From the NCBI GenBank assembly GCA_902495455.1, contig CABUXJ010000024.1:1-40045 (forward strand): a stretch of 40,045 bases of DNA, written 5' to 3'. This DNA comes from an uncultured Prevotella sp. GTDB lineage: Bacteria; Bacteroidota; Bacteroidia; Bacteroidales; Bacteroidaceae. The position numbers and the translations under genes were made by a program. How positions within the stretch are numbered: position 1 is the stretch's first letter; the number at the start of each line of letters is the position of its first letter. Below, piece after piece: positions 7,101 through 13,495 of this stretch. The notes under the pieces are model-generated. The model searched no databases and was not told the origin of the DNA. It worked only from the letters and a program-made list of their open reading frames with translations.

Positions 7101-9928
7101 TGACTCAGGTCGTGCATGGCGGTGACATTACATTCTCCGTAAATGCCAAACTGTCTACGGACCGTGTGTCAGTGACAGTGAATGACAAGGATTATGTCGT
7201 AGGAAAGCAGTCGGCTACGGTGCAGATACCCAATGTCAAGGAGGACCTTGATGTGACAATATCTGCCTACGACCAGAATGAGACGCCATACAAGACATAC
7301 AATATATATGCCGGACAGCTGGCCGAGAAGATCACCGAGGCCCCGAAGAACACGAATATACGGCTCGTCGGCAAGATGAACGCCAAAGACTTTGAGGTCA
7401 TCAAGACTTACACGGACATAATCACCGCGCTCGACCTGTCGGATGTTGAGATTGTCGGCGACGGAAACAAAGCGAACTCTTTGCCTACACAAGCTTTTGC
7501 CTCTATGACAAAGATGTCGAAAATAACAAAAATCATACTGCCGAAATCGCTCAAACGAATAGAGAACAGTGCTTTCTTCCGCGTATTCAATTTGACGGAA
7601 ATAACCATACCGGAGAATGTCGAGTACATAGGAATGTCAGCTTTCACATATTGTTCCAAACTGAAGAAAGTCATCTCTTTGTCCGCCAATCCGAAACCTC
7701 TCACAAACGGCGACCCGTTCCCCGGCGGTTCAGGAATGACCAAGAACATGACATTGGAAATACCGAAAGGAAGCAAGTCTAAGTATCAGGCACTGTCGTA
7801 CTGGAATTTGTTCAATACTATAAATGAGATTGCTCCCACACACACGGTCACTTATGACCCCGAGCGCGCGGAGCCGTACAATATAACAACAAACACGGAT
7901 AAGGTTGAAGAGGGAAAAGCAATATCCATGAAGGTTAAAGTGCACCCCATATATAATAACAGCCATCCGATCAAACCCGACCAGAAATATAAGGTTTACC
8001 TGAACGGCACGCAGACAGACGGAGACTACTTGGCTAAAGAGTATAACATGTGGAGTGTTACGGTCAACAGTGACGTTCGCTTTGATGTGGTATACTTCTA
8101 TGACACGGAAGTGACCGCACCTGAAAACATCACCGTGGCAGCCGTTGACGGCTATCGGCTCAATGACATAAAGGAGGGCGACCTGCTGAAGTTTACCGTC
8201 ACCAAGCCCGAAAACGAGGAACTGACCGTCAAGGTGAGAGTAAACGGAGACGAGATGCCTGCTGACGAAAGCGGTATATACACGGTGGAGAACATTCAGG
8301 CCAATGTGGCTGTCGATGTGGCTGTCGTGCCCGTCAACGGCGCCACGCTTACCAACGAAGACCTGAAGAACATCGCGACCGACGAGGTGGCAGACATAAC
8401 GGACGTGAAACTTGACGGCGAAATATCCGATGAGACATTTGCCACCATACGCGACAACTTTGAAGGACTGGAAAACATCGATCTCAGCGGAATCGAAAAC
8501 ACCACCATTCCGGACAACGCGCTGACCGGACTGACAAACCTTGTGAATGTCGACATACCCGAGACGGTGACAACCATCGGAGAGAACGCTTTCGCCGGAT
8601 GTTCCAACCTTGAGACAATCACACTGTCAAACGTATCGGAAATCGGCAACGGAGCATTCTCCGGATGCGACAATCTGACCAGCGTCATCATAAACACGCA
8701 GGGACAGGATGTCACGGCAAGAAGAGTGGCCGGACGTGCCAATGCACCGACCGTGCCCGGAATAAACACCGGCTCATTCACCGGAGCAAATCCCAACTGT
8801 CTCGTGTTCGTGATGGACGGTGTGGCCGCAGGTGAGAACATCATCGCCAACAAAGGCGGAGAGGTCGGATATGTTGCTACGGCCGATGTGCGCATGAACG
8901 CAAGCTACGCCTTCTCCACTCCCAACAAGTTTGCGATGGACGGCAATAAGGTGATATTGGAACGTGACTTCGGTGCTTCCGACAAGTGGAACGGCATAAC
9001 ATTGCCTTTCAGCATGAATGAGGAAGAGATAAAGTCTGTCTTCGGAGAGAAGACACTTGTCGCCTCACTTGACACTCTTTCGGGAAACACACTGTTCTTT
9101 GACGTGGAAACAAAGGCGATGGCAGCCAACAAGCCTTATCTGATAAGAGTTTCGGAAATCAAGGACAGCTATACCCTGACTGCCGGCGAGGTATTGCCCG
9201 TTCAGGCGGAAATGGTGGACACCAGACAGGGCGTGGAGTTTGTCGGCACTTATTCGCCTGTGACACTGCAAGAAGGTGAATACCACATAGCGGACAACGC
9301 CTTGAACGAGGCCGGCGAAAATCCGACAGAAGCGTTTACCGGATACTTCCGGATGCCGGCCGGCGGCGAGGTGTACAACCTCTGCCCGGGATATGCCAAG
9401 ACCGTGTTTGCCGGGTCGGGCTTTGCCACATTCAGTTCCGACCGTGCCGTGAACGTTCCGCAGGGCGTTACGGTCTACTCTTCGGAGATCTCGGAAGACA
9501 AGATCATCATCCGCCCCATTGACGTCAAGGTGATACCGGCAAATACCGGTGTGATAATCGGAGGCTCGGGTGAAGTCGGCTTCTCCGTGGCCACTGAAGA
9601 AGGTTCTGGCATACAGACAGTCTTGACAGCCGCTCCGGCCGGATATGTGTCTGACGGCAATATCTACGGATTGAGAAAAGACGCTGGCGTATTCGCCAAG
9701 GTGGCAGCCGGCACAAGTCTCGCCAAGCACACCGCATACTTGAGACTTTCGGACAGCGAGGCGAAAGCGATAAGAGTGGTCATCGGCGGTGAAACGACAG
9801 GCATCGACAGCATAAGAGAGACCATCTTGTCCGGAAACGACAGCGTCTACGACATGAACGGCCGTCGCGTCTCAACTCTGCGCAAAGGTATCAATATCGT
9901 GAATGGAAAGAAAATCATCATCAAATAA
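4133..9928 (+). CDS. secreted C10 (streptopain-like) cysteine peptidase fused to BspA-like leucine-rich repeats
   Basis: A 1931-residue exported protein. A signal peptide (about 1-22, ending VSA) is followed by a Spi/prodomain-like region (about 23-125) and a C10 papain-like peptidase domain (about 145-345). Its catalytic Cys168 lies in VGCVGVAMATIMQYYNYP and His300 in VGHAFVCDGY; N319/W320 begin the NWGWGG motif. The rest alternates beta-rich domains with three BspA-type LRR_5 blocks, at about 580-750, 1055-1235 and 1405-1525 (pattern IP..AF..C..L..I.LP..V..IG..AF). The last 30 residues (VYDMNGRRVSTLRKGINIVN and a KKIIIK end) look like a C-terminal sorting tail. Streptopain homologues are usually about 400 residues, so this is a large adhesin-protease fusion that probably binds host or matrix protein and cleaves it at the cell surface. 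A 61-residue gene follows in the same unit. Confidence 0.92.
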   Translation: MFRKVFAGFAFLALFSSQPVSAKKISISQAKETALRFMGNGGIRRAPGVVATKELSYCATTATPYYYVFNKGENDGYIIVSADDATVPVIGFSDSGNFDYDNMPDAMKWMLSSYEKQIKANYANTEANSSDVAGYSSVRRRVLSRNTAEWSQEEPFNYFIPGRKLVGCVGVAMATIMQYYNYPTAGKGCLDGNDFNHTYDWTNMRTDNYRSGYTTAQGDAVARLVADAALSIQTNFSMSGSSASEVRVPAALVNYFGYDAGVSYKKKSEMSQKAWEELIISEIDAGRPVLYSGQDISVGHAFVCDGYEMRGSQPYFRMNWGWGGIGNDVFIVSSLTPTTQSGNKWNFSEQATIIYNIKPAENSIAWSTIQLTSDEKQVGISSDKETVGAGETFTVRAGAFKNVSYDNFSGKIAVAMFASDGAFKTLVSPEYNYGLSAFQMDRTLYRDFNCTVPAGTTVAAGDVFRMATKAAGENEWKPITGGSLTTNAIEAIGNHIDYFTVSKPASVNGATLEGAADRVIKGRKYAFRVIPDNTDDVVTVKANGYILTQGNDFTYTLPNVIENVTLDIYVQNVADVKRNKTVWVSSGMLEKTLTEEECGTVKSLTLFGTMDVRDFDFIREKMRVDSLDLSGVSITANGTNAANTIPARAFRACGTLRAIKLPAGVTRLGNRAFELTGLREVEIPASVSTWDYNVFLGCANLSKVISRRRSPAFINWCVFSGTPRTQLIVPIGSAALYQAKENWKDFKNVIEEDAAPATSYKVIMQDANGVKLTTLDGSSSEMAPGGKYRFTVETDGSHGDDRMTVYANTGKLTAVNGVYEATINANTLIHIDFTEPAANAGVSPWKITSSKGGVGMVTDVINVMPGKAFTIRVNALDIPSGDSFKSGIAYAAVLTDKDGRIKEVISPVVTNPYTNTGVLPATFNCCVKESNVNEGNLIRIATSSNMKTWSLVEGTDASVKTAVPAIGNEVIYHTVKMPSNLEKVIITDAVTQVVHGGDITFSVNAKLSTDRVSVTVNDKDYVVGKQSATVQIPNVKEDLDVTISAYDQNETPYKTYNIYAGQLAEKITEAPKNTNIRLVGKMNAKDFEVIKTYTDIITALDLSDVEIVGDGNKANSLPTQAFASMTKMSKITKIILPKSLKRIENSAFFRVFNLTEITIPENVEYIGMSAFTYCSKLKKVISLSANPKPLTNGDPFPGGSGMTKNMTLEIPKGSKSKYQALSYWNLFNTINEIAPTHTVTYDPERAEPYNITTNTDKVEEGKAISMKVKVHPIYNNSHPIKPDQKYKVYLNGTQTDGDYLAKEYNMWSVTVNSDVRFDVVYFYDTEVTAPENITVAAVDGYRLNDIKEGDLLKFTVTKPENEELTVKVRVNGDEMPADESGIYTVENIQANVAVDVAVVPVNGATLTNEDLKNIATDEVADITDVKLDGEISDETFATIRDNFEGLENIDLSGIENTTIPDNALTGLTNLVNVDIPETVTTIGENAFAGCSNLETITLSNVSEIGNGAFSGCDNLTSVIINTQGQDVTARRVAGRANAPTVPGINTGSFTGANPNCLVFVMDGVAAGENIIANKGGEVGYVATADVRMNASYAFSTPNKFAMDGNKVILERDFGASDKWNGITLPFSMNEEEIKSVFGEKTLVASLDTLSGNTLFFDVETKAMAANKPYLIRVSEIKDSYTLTAGEVLPVQAEMVDTRQGVEFVGTYSPVTLQEGEYHIADNALNEAGENPTEAFTGYFRMPAGGEVYNLCPGYAKTVFAGSGFATFSSDRAVNVPQGVTVYSSEISEDKIIIRPIDVKVIPANTGVIIGGSGEVGFSVATEEGSGIQTVLTAAPAGYVSDGNIYGLRKDAGVFAKVAAGTSLAKHTAYLRLSDSEAKAIRVVIGGETTGIDSIRETILSGNDSVYDMNGRRVSTLRKGINIVNGKKIIIK

Positions 9929-9946
9929 TATTAAGGAAGTATTGCA

Positions 9947-10132
9947 ATGAAAAAGATATATATCCGCCCCGAAATGACAATTATAGAGCTCGAAACAGAG
10001 TGTGGAATACTGGCCGGATCGACCGGTGGACAGGATCATGAACTGGAACTGGACCGCGACACGACATTGCCGGGAGATAGTTTCAACTCAAAGAACCATA
10101 ATTTCAGTATCTGGGACGACGAAGACTTCTGA
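9947..10132 (+). CDS. small acidic protein of the MKKxYxxP type
   Basis: A 61-residue protein starting 18 bases after the peptidase stop, preceded by AAGGAAG. The N-terminus MKKIYIRPEMTIIELETECG and the following ILAGS resemble a class of short Prevotella-type proteins: MKK, Tyr-x-x-Pro, a hydrophobic heptad-like stretch, then a small-residue turn (LAGS). The C-terminal half is strongly acidic and ends in IWDDEDF. It has no typical hydrophobic signal peptide or membrane span. Function unknown. Streptococcal speB is followed by a protease inhibitor gene, so an inhibitor or partner of the upstream peptidase is possible, but this protein does not resemble the prodomain as that inhibitor does. 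A strong terminator follows it. Confidence 0.7.
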   Translation: MKKIYIRPEMTIIELETECGILAGSTGGQDHELELDRDTTLPGDSFNSKNHNFSIWDDEDF

Positions 10133-10207
10133 CATCAGATAGCCGTCTGAGCAAAACGGTTTTGCCGGACAGACGCAATCCGGGACACAGATAAGAAACA
10201 AACCTTA

Positions 10208-10248
10208 ATAAAGAGCGGCTGCCCGAATGGGGTAGCCGCTCTTTATTT
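10208..10248 (+). terminator. terminator of peptidase/small-protein unit
   Basis: AAAGAGCGGCT (10210-10220) pairs with AGCCGCTCTTT (10234-10244), extended by inner G-C pairs around a short loop and followed by ATTT. It ends the forward two-gene unit 75 bases after the last stop codon. Confidence 0.85.
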
Positions 10249-10267
10249 GCGTATGGGATATATGAAC

Positions 10268-10302
10268 AAAGTAGGGTCGCGACCTGTCGCGACCCTACTT
10301 TT
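10268..10302. repeat. near-perfect GTAGGGTCGCGAC palindrome
   Basis: AAAGTAGGGTCGCGAC (10268-10283) and GTCGCGACCCTACTTT (10286-10301) are exact inverted arms separated by two bases. The flanking A and T runs would let it terminate in either direction. It stands between two other terminators, of the small-protein unit and of tRNA-Val. A half-copy (GGTCACGACCCTACTTTTT) lies at 19968-19986. Confidence 0.85.
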
Positions 10303-10317
10303 ACATCCCCGGAAGGC

Positions 10318-10356
10318 AAAAAAGAAGGTCTCACGATTGTTTCGTGAGACCTTCTT
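10318..10356 (-). terminator. terminator of tRNA-Val
   Basis: A 15-bp perfect stem (10322-10336 with 10342-10356) with a five-base loop. Read on the reverse strand it is followed by a T-run (the A-run 10318-10323), directly after the tRNA 3' end. Confidence 0.9.
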
Positions 10357-10359
10357 GTG

Positions 10360-10434
10360 TGGGCGCTGAGGGATTCGAACCCCCGACCCTCTGCTTGTAA
10401 GGCAGACGCTCTGAACCAACTGAGCTAAGCGCCC
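10360..10434 (-). tRNA. tRNA-Val (anticodon UAC)
   Basis: Read on the reverse strand the gene begins GGGCGCTTAGCTCAGTTGG. The acceptor stem GGGCGCT pairs with AGCGCCC, with discriminator A. The anticodon stem TCTGC/GCAGA encloses the loop CTTACAA, giving anticodon TAC, which reads valine GUA codons. The T-arm contains GGTTCGAAT. CCA is not encoded, as is common in Bacteroidales. It has its own promoter and terminator, so it is a single-gene unit. Confidence 0.97.
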
Positions 10435-10454
10435 TTGCTTGTCGTAAGCGGTTG

Positions 10455-10486
10455 CAAAGGTAGGGAGTTTTTGCGAAACAGCCAAA
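10455..10486 (-). promoter_or_regulatory. promoter of tRNA-Val
   Basis: On the reverse strand a -33 TTTG (10483-10486), a 20-base spacer and a -7 TACCTTTG (10455-10462) give a full match to the Bacteroidetes sigma-ABfr promoter form, about 20 bases before the mature tRNA 5' end. Confidence 0.8.
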
Positions 10487-10733
10487 TGTTTTGGCAATTA
10501 TTTTTTGTTTTCGCTGTTTTTTCTTCAAACGGGCGAAAATTGGTAAAGAGAAGACTATTGAAAGACGAAGCAGAGACGGCCCCGCGAGCTGCTCCGCATG
10601 GTCGCAAGAGGGTGGATTTGTAAAGCAAATTGGTAAGAATTTAACATTTCGGAAATGCTCGAAAAAGAGAGACCGGAGGCTCTTTTTGGTGTCTTCGCAT
10701 GGTTTTGGGAGTCCCGTCGCGGGGTGGCGGCGA

Positions 10734-10840
10734 GCCGTAAGGCCCCCGTTGGTCTCCAACGGCATGCTCGTTGAGTTGCAACGGCGTGCTCGTCGTGATG
10801 CAACGGGCGCCCCGTTGCAATCCCGTAAGGGCCTTACGGC
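10734..10840 (+). repeat. 107-bp terminal-inverted-repeat element, copy A
   Basis: The ends are GCCGTAAGGCC and GGCCTTACGGC, exact inverted repeats. The right end carries an extra inward palindrome, CCGTAAGG-G-CCTTACGG. Internal hairpins are CCGTTGG-tct-CCAACGG (10746-10762) and GCAACGGG-cgc-CCCGTTGC (10800-10818). By hand alignment 94 of 107 positions match the reverse complement of copy B, without gaps. It has no coding capacity. Confidence 0.9.
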
Positions 10841-11169
10841 AGAACGAAAAAATCGGCGAAAAATCACAAATATTCATATATCGTTGAATAACAGCGGGTT
10901 GCGAAAAACGCCAAAATTTTGCGATTTTCGGACCAAAACCGAAGTTTTTCCGAAAAACGGCGTAAATTCAGAACCGCATGTACGATATTTTCTCAAATTG
11001 TTAACAAACCGTTAATATATGTTTACCACCGCTCCTACCACCCCTTGGCGCCACCATTTCTCCTTCCGCCCACCCCACTCTCCACGGATAAGCGCCGAAT
11101 AAAGCTCCAATAATCCACTTATTTATAAACTTTTACATCCATTTGTCCACGTCTTTCATGGAAAAGCGG

Positions 11170-11177
11170 TATCTTTG
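11170..11177 (+). promoter_or_regulatory. promoter (-7 box) of glyS
   Basis: TATCTTTG matches TAnnTTTG, 34 bases before the chosen glyS start. The nearest TTTG (11142-11145) is 24 bases further up, longer than the usual spacer of about 20, so the -33 element is uncertain. Confidence 0.6.
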
Positions 11178-11210
11178 CAGTCAGATTTCGAAATTCATTT
11201 TAAGATTATT

Positions 11211-12749
11211 ATGGCACAAGAAGACGTTTTTAAGAAGATTGTATCCCATTGCAAAGAATATGGATTTGTCTTTCCCAGCAGCGACATCTACGACGGACTG
11301 GGAGCTGTCTATGACTACGGTCAGAACGGTGTGGAACTGAAGAACAACATCAAGGAATACTGGTGGAAGAGCATGGTGCTGCTCCACGAAAACATCGTGG
11401 GCATCGACTCGGCCATCTTCATGCACCCCACCATCTGGAAGGCATCGGGACACGTGGACGCTTTCAACGACCCGCTCATAGACAACCGCGACTCAAAAAA
11501 GCGCTACCGCGCCGATGTGCTCATCGAAGATCAGATTGCCAAGTATGACGACAAGATAGAAAAGGAAGTGGCCAAGGCCCGCAAGCGCTTCGGTGAGTCA
11601 TTCGACGAGGCCCAGTATCTGGCCACCAGCCCCCGCGTGCTGGAGACGAAGCAGAAGCGCGACGCGCTCCACGAACGCTACGCCGCTGCCATGCAGGGAC
11701 CGGATCTCGAGGCTCTGAAGCAGATCATCGTCGACGAAGAGATAGTCGACCCGATCTCGGGAACGAAAAACTGGACCGACGTGCGTCAGTTCAACCTCAT
11801 GTTCTCCACCGAGATGGGTGCCTCGGCCGACGGTGCGATGAAGGTCTATCTGCGTCCGGAGACGGCTCAGGGCATCTTTGTCAACTATCTGAACGTCCAG
11901 AAGACGGGCCGAATGAAGATACCGTTCGGTATCGCACAGATCGGAAAGGCGTTCCGCAACGAGATTGTCGCCCGCCAGTTTATCTTCCGCATGCGCGAGT
12001 TTGAGCAGATGGAGATGCAGTTCTTCGTGAAACCCGGAACGGAGCTCGACTGGTTCCCGAAGTGGAAGCAGACCCGCATGGCATGGCATCAGGCCCTCGG
12101 TTTCGGTGCCGAAAACTATCGTTTCCACGACCACGACAAGCTGGCCCACTACGCCAACGCCGCCACGGACATTGAGTTCCGCATGCCATTCGGATTCAAG
12201 GAGGTGGAGGGCATCCACAGCCGTACTAACTTCGACCTCTCCCAGCATGAGAAGTTCTCAGGCAAGAGCATCAAGTATTTCGACCCGCAGACCAACGAGA
12301 GCTACACTCCGTATGTCATCGAGACATCCATCGGTGTCGACCGTATGTTCCTCTCCATCATGTGCCACTCGTATGACGAGGAGAAACTCGAGAACGGCGA
12401 GACCCGCACGGTGCTCCGTCTGCCGGCCGCCCTCGCTCCGGTCAAACTGGCCGTCATGCCGCTCGTGAAGAAAGACGGACTGCCCGAAAAGGCACGCGAG
12501 ATAGTCGACGCCCTGCGCTTCCACTTCAACTGTCAGTATGACGAGAAGGACTCCATCGGCAAGCGCTACCGCCGTCAGGACGCCATCGGTACGCCCTACT
12601 GCGTCACCGTCGACCACGACACGCTCAAGGACAACTGCGTCACACTGCGTTTCCGCGACACGATGGAACAGGAGCGCGTCAACATCGCCGACCTCAACGG
12701 CATCATCGAGGACAAGGTGAGCATCGCCAGCCTGCTCAAAAAACTGTAA
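11211..12749 (+). CDS. glyS: glycine--tRNA ligase (dimeric alpha2 class II type)
   Basis: This enzyme charges tRNA-Gly with glycine in the cytoplasm. The 512 residues are the eukaryote/archaea-like single-chain form, not the alpha/beta type of E. coli. The class II core shows the RPETAQGIFVNYLNV segment (about 214-228), motif 2 in GKAFRNEIVARQFIFRMREF followed by EQMEMQFF, and motif 3 in TSIGVDRMFLSIM (about 370). The C-terminal anticodon-binding domain begins near LAPVKLAVMPLV and contains RRQDAIGTPYCVTVD. I chose the start MAQEDVFKKI because the longer frame would begin inside the promoter leader. The stop overlaps the start of the next gene (TAATG), so the two are translationally coupled. 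Confidence 0.97.
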   Translation: MAQEDVFKKIVSHCKEYGFVFPSSDIYDGLGAVYDYGQNGVELKNNIKEYWWKSMVLLHENIVGIDSAIFMHPTIWKASGHVDAFNDPLIDNRDSKKRYRADVLIEDQIAKYDDKIEKEVAKARKRFGESFDEAQYLATSPRVLETKQKRDALHERYAAAMQGPDLEALKQIIVDEEIVDPISGTKNWTDVRQFNLMFSTEMGASADGAMKVYLRPETAQGIFVNYLNVQKTGRMKIPFGIAQIGKAFRNEIVARQFIFRMREFEQMEMQFFVKPGTELDWFPKWKQTRMAWHQALGFGAENYRFHDHDKLAHYANAATDIEFRMPFGFKEVEGIHSRTNFDLSQHEKFSGKSIKYFDPQTNESYTPYVIETSIGVDRMFLSIMCHSYDEEKLENGETRTVLRLPAALAPVKLAVMPLVKKDGLPEKAREIVDALRFHFNCQYDEKDSIGKRYRRQDAIGTPYCVTVDHDTLKDNCVTLRFRDTMEQERVNIADLNGIIEDKVSIASLLKKL

Positions 12750-13378
12750 TGACAGAGATGAAGAAACATCAGATAATGACACTCGCCATGATGCTGCTGT
12801 CGCTCCTGACGGCAGCTTCATGCAGCGAGGAAGACAATACGGTGGATGAGTTTGCCAACTGGCAAGCCGTCAACGACGACTACTTCAACCGTCTGAGCGA
12901 CGAGGTGAAGGCAAAACTCGCCGCCGACCCTTCACGCACGGACTGGCGGCGCATCCGGACATGGTCGAAAGCGCAGGACGGCGAGGGCCCCAACTCGGAC
13001 TATATCATCGTGCACGTGCTCGAGAGCAATCCCGACGCCGACGCCGAAAAGCCGCTCTACACGGACACCGTGACCGTGAGCTACATCGGCCGGTTGCTGC
13101 CCACGACGTCATTCCCCGCAGGATATGTTTTCGACCGGACTTACGAGGGAGACTACGACCATCTGGTCAGCGGGACGGCGGATTTTGCCATCGGCAACAG
13201 CACGGGCAACAATCTCATCGACGGATTTGCCACGGCACTGCAGAACATGCGGCGTGGCGACCATTGGGAGGTCTACATACCTTATCAGTTGGGGTACGGA
13301 ACAACCGACAGCGGAGAGATTCCGGCTTACAGCACGCTGATATTTGACCTCCGGCTGATTGATTTCCGGAAACCGTAG
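12749..13378 (+). CDS. FKBP-type peptidyl-prolyl isomerase lipoprotein
   Basis: A 209-residue lipoprotein: a hydrophobic signal (MTLAMMLLSLL) leads to the lipobox TAASC, with the lipid-modified Cys at about residue 26, followed by Ser-Glu-Glu. An N-terminal helical segment (about 35-95) precedes an FKBP domain (about 105-205) with the typical TVSYIGRL, FDRTY, FAIGNSTGNNLIDGFATALQ, MRRGDHWEVYIPYQLGYG and IPAYSTLIFDLRLIDF blocks. It should speed prolyl isomerisation of envelope proteins at the outer or inner membrane. It is coupled to glyS by a one-base overlap, a neighbour pair I associate with Bacteroidales. The gene ends before a bidirectional terminator shared with the convergent GH13 gene. 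Confidence 0.92.
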   Translation: MTEMKKHQIMTLAMMLLSLLTAASCSEEDNTVDEFANWQAVNDDYFNRLSDEVKAKLAADPSRTDWRRIRTWSKAQDGEGPNSDYIIVHVLESNPDADAEKPLYTDTVTVSYIGRLLPTTSFPAGYVFDRTYEGDYDHLVSGTADFAIGNSTGNNLIDGFATALQNMRRGDHWEVYIPYQLGYGTTDSGEIPAYSTLIFDLRLIDFRKP

Positions 13379-13406
13379 GAAGGAAGCGGAGATAAGAAAA
13401 CGATAA

Positions 13407-13466
13407 AACAAAGAGGCGCAAAGACGCGGGAGAACTTCTGACTCCATGTCTTTGCGCCTCTTTGTT
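13407..13466. terminator. bidirectional terminator with AACAAAGAGGCGCAAAGAC arms
   Basis: Perfect 19-base arms (13407-13425 and 13448-13466) flank a 22-base loop, with A/T-rich sides on both strands. It lies between the convergent FKBP and GH13 genes and can serve both. The arm contains GCGCAAAGACG, the same word family as the larger hairpin at 30171-30269. Confidence 0.8.
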
Positions 13467-13495
13467 GTATGCGGGATGTGCCGACGGCGCGGCGG

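Larger units (their letters stand above)
10435..11210. other. long intergenic region between tRNA-Val and glyS
   Basis: No protein gene is supported here. The region contains the tRNA-Val promoter, an AAAAGAG/CTCTTTT hairpin near 10660-10690, the 107-bp repeat copy A (10734-10840), an A/T-rich stretch with several GCGAAAAACG-like words, and the glyS promoter. Confidence 0.7.

Noticed and set aside
10734..10840. CRISPR-like reading of the repeated TTGCAACGG words
   Set aside because: The words are unevenly spaced and inverted, with no direct repeats of constant length and no spacers; the three copies fit an inverted-repeat element better. No cas genes are present.
10331..10867. Reverse open frame of 178 residues across tRNA-Val and repeat copy A
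   Set aside because: It runs through the tRNA gene, its promoter and a non-coding repeat, so it cannot be a conserved protein; the same holds for 10491-11015 forward.
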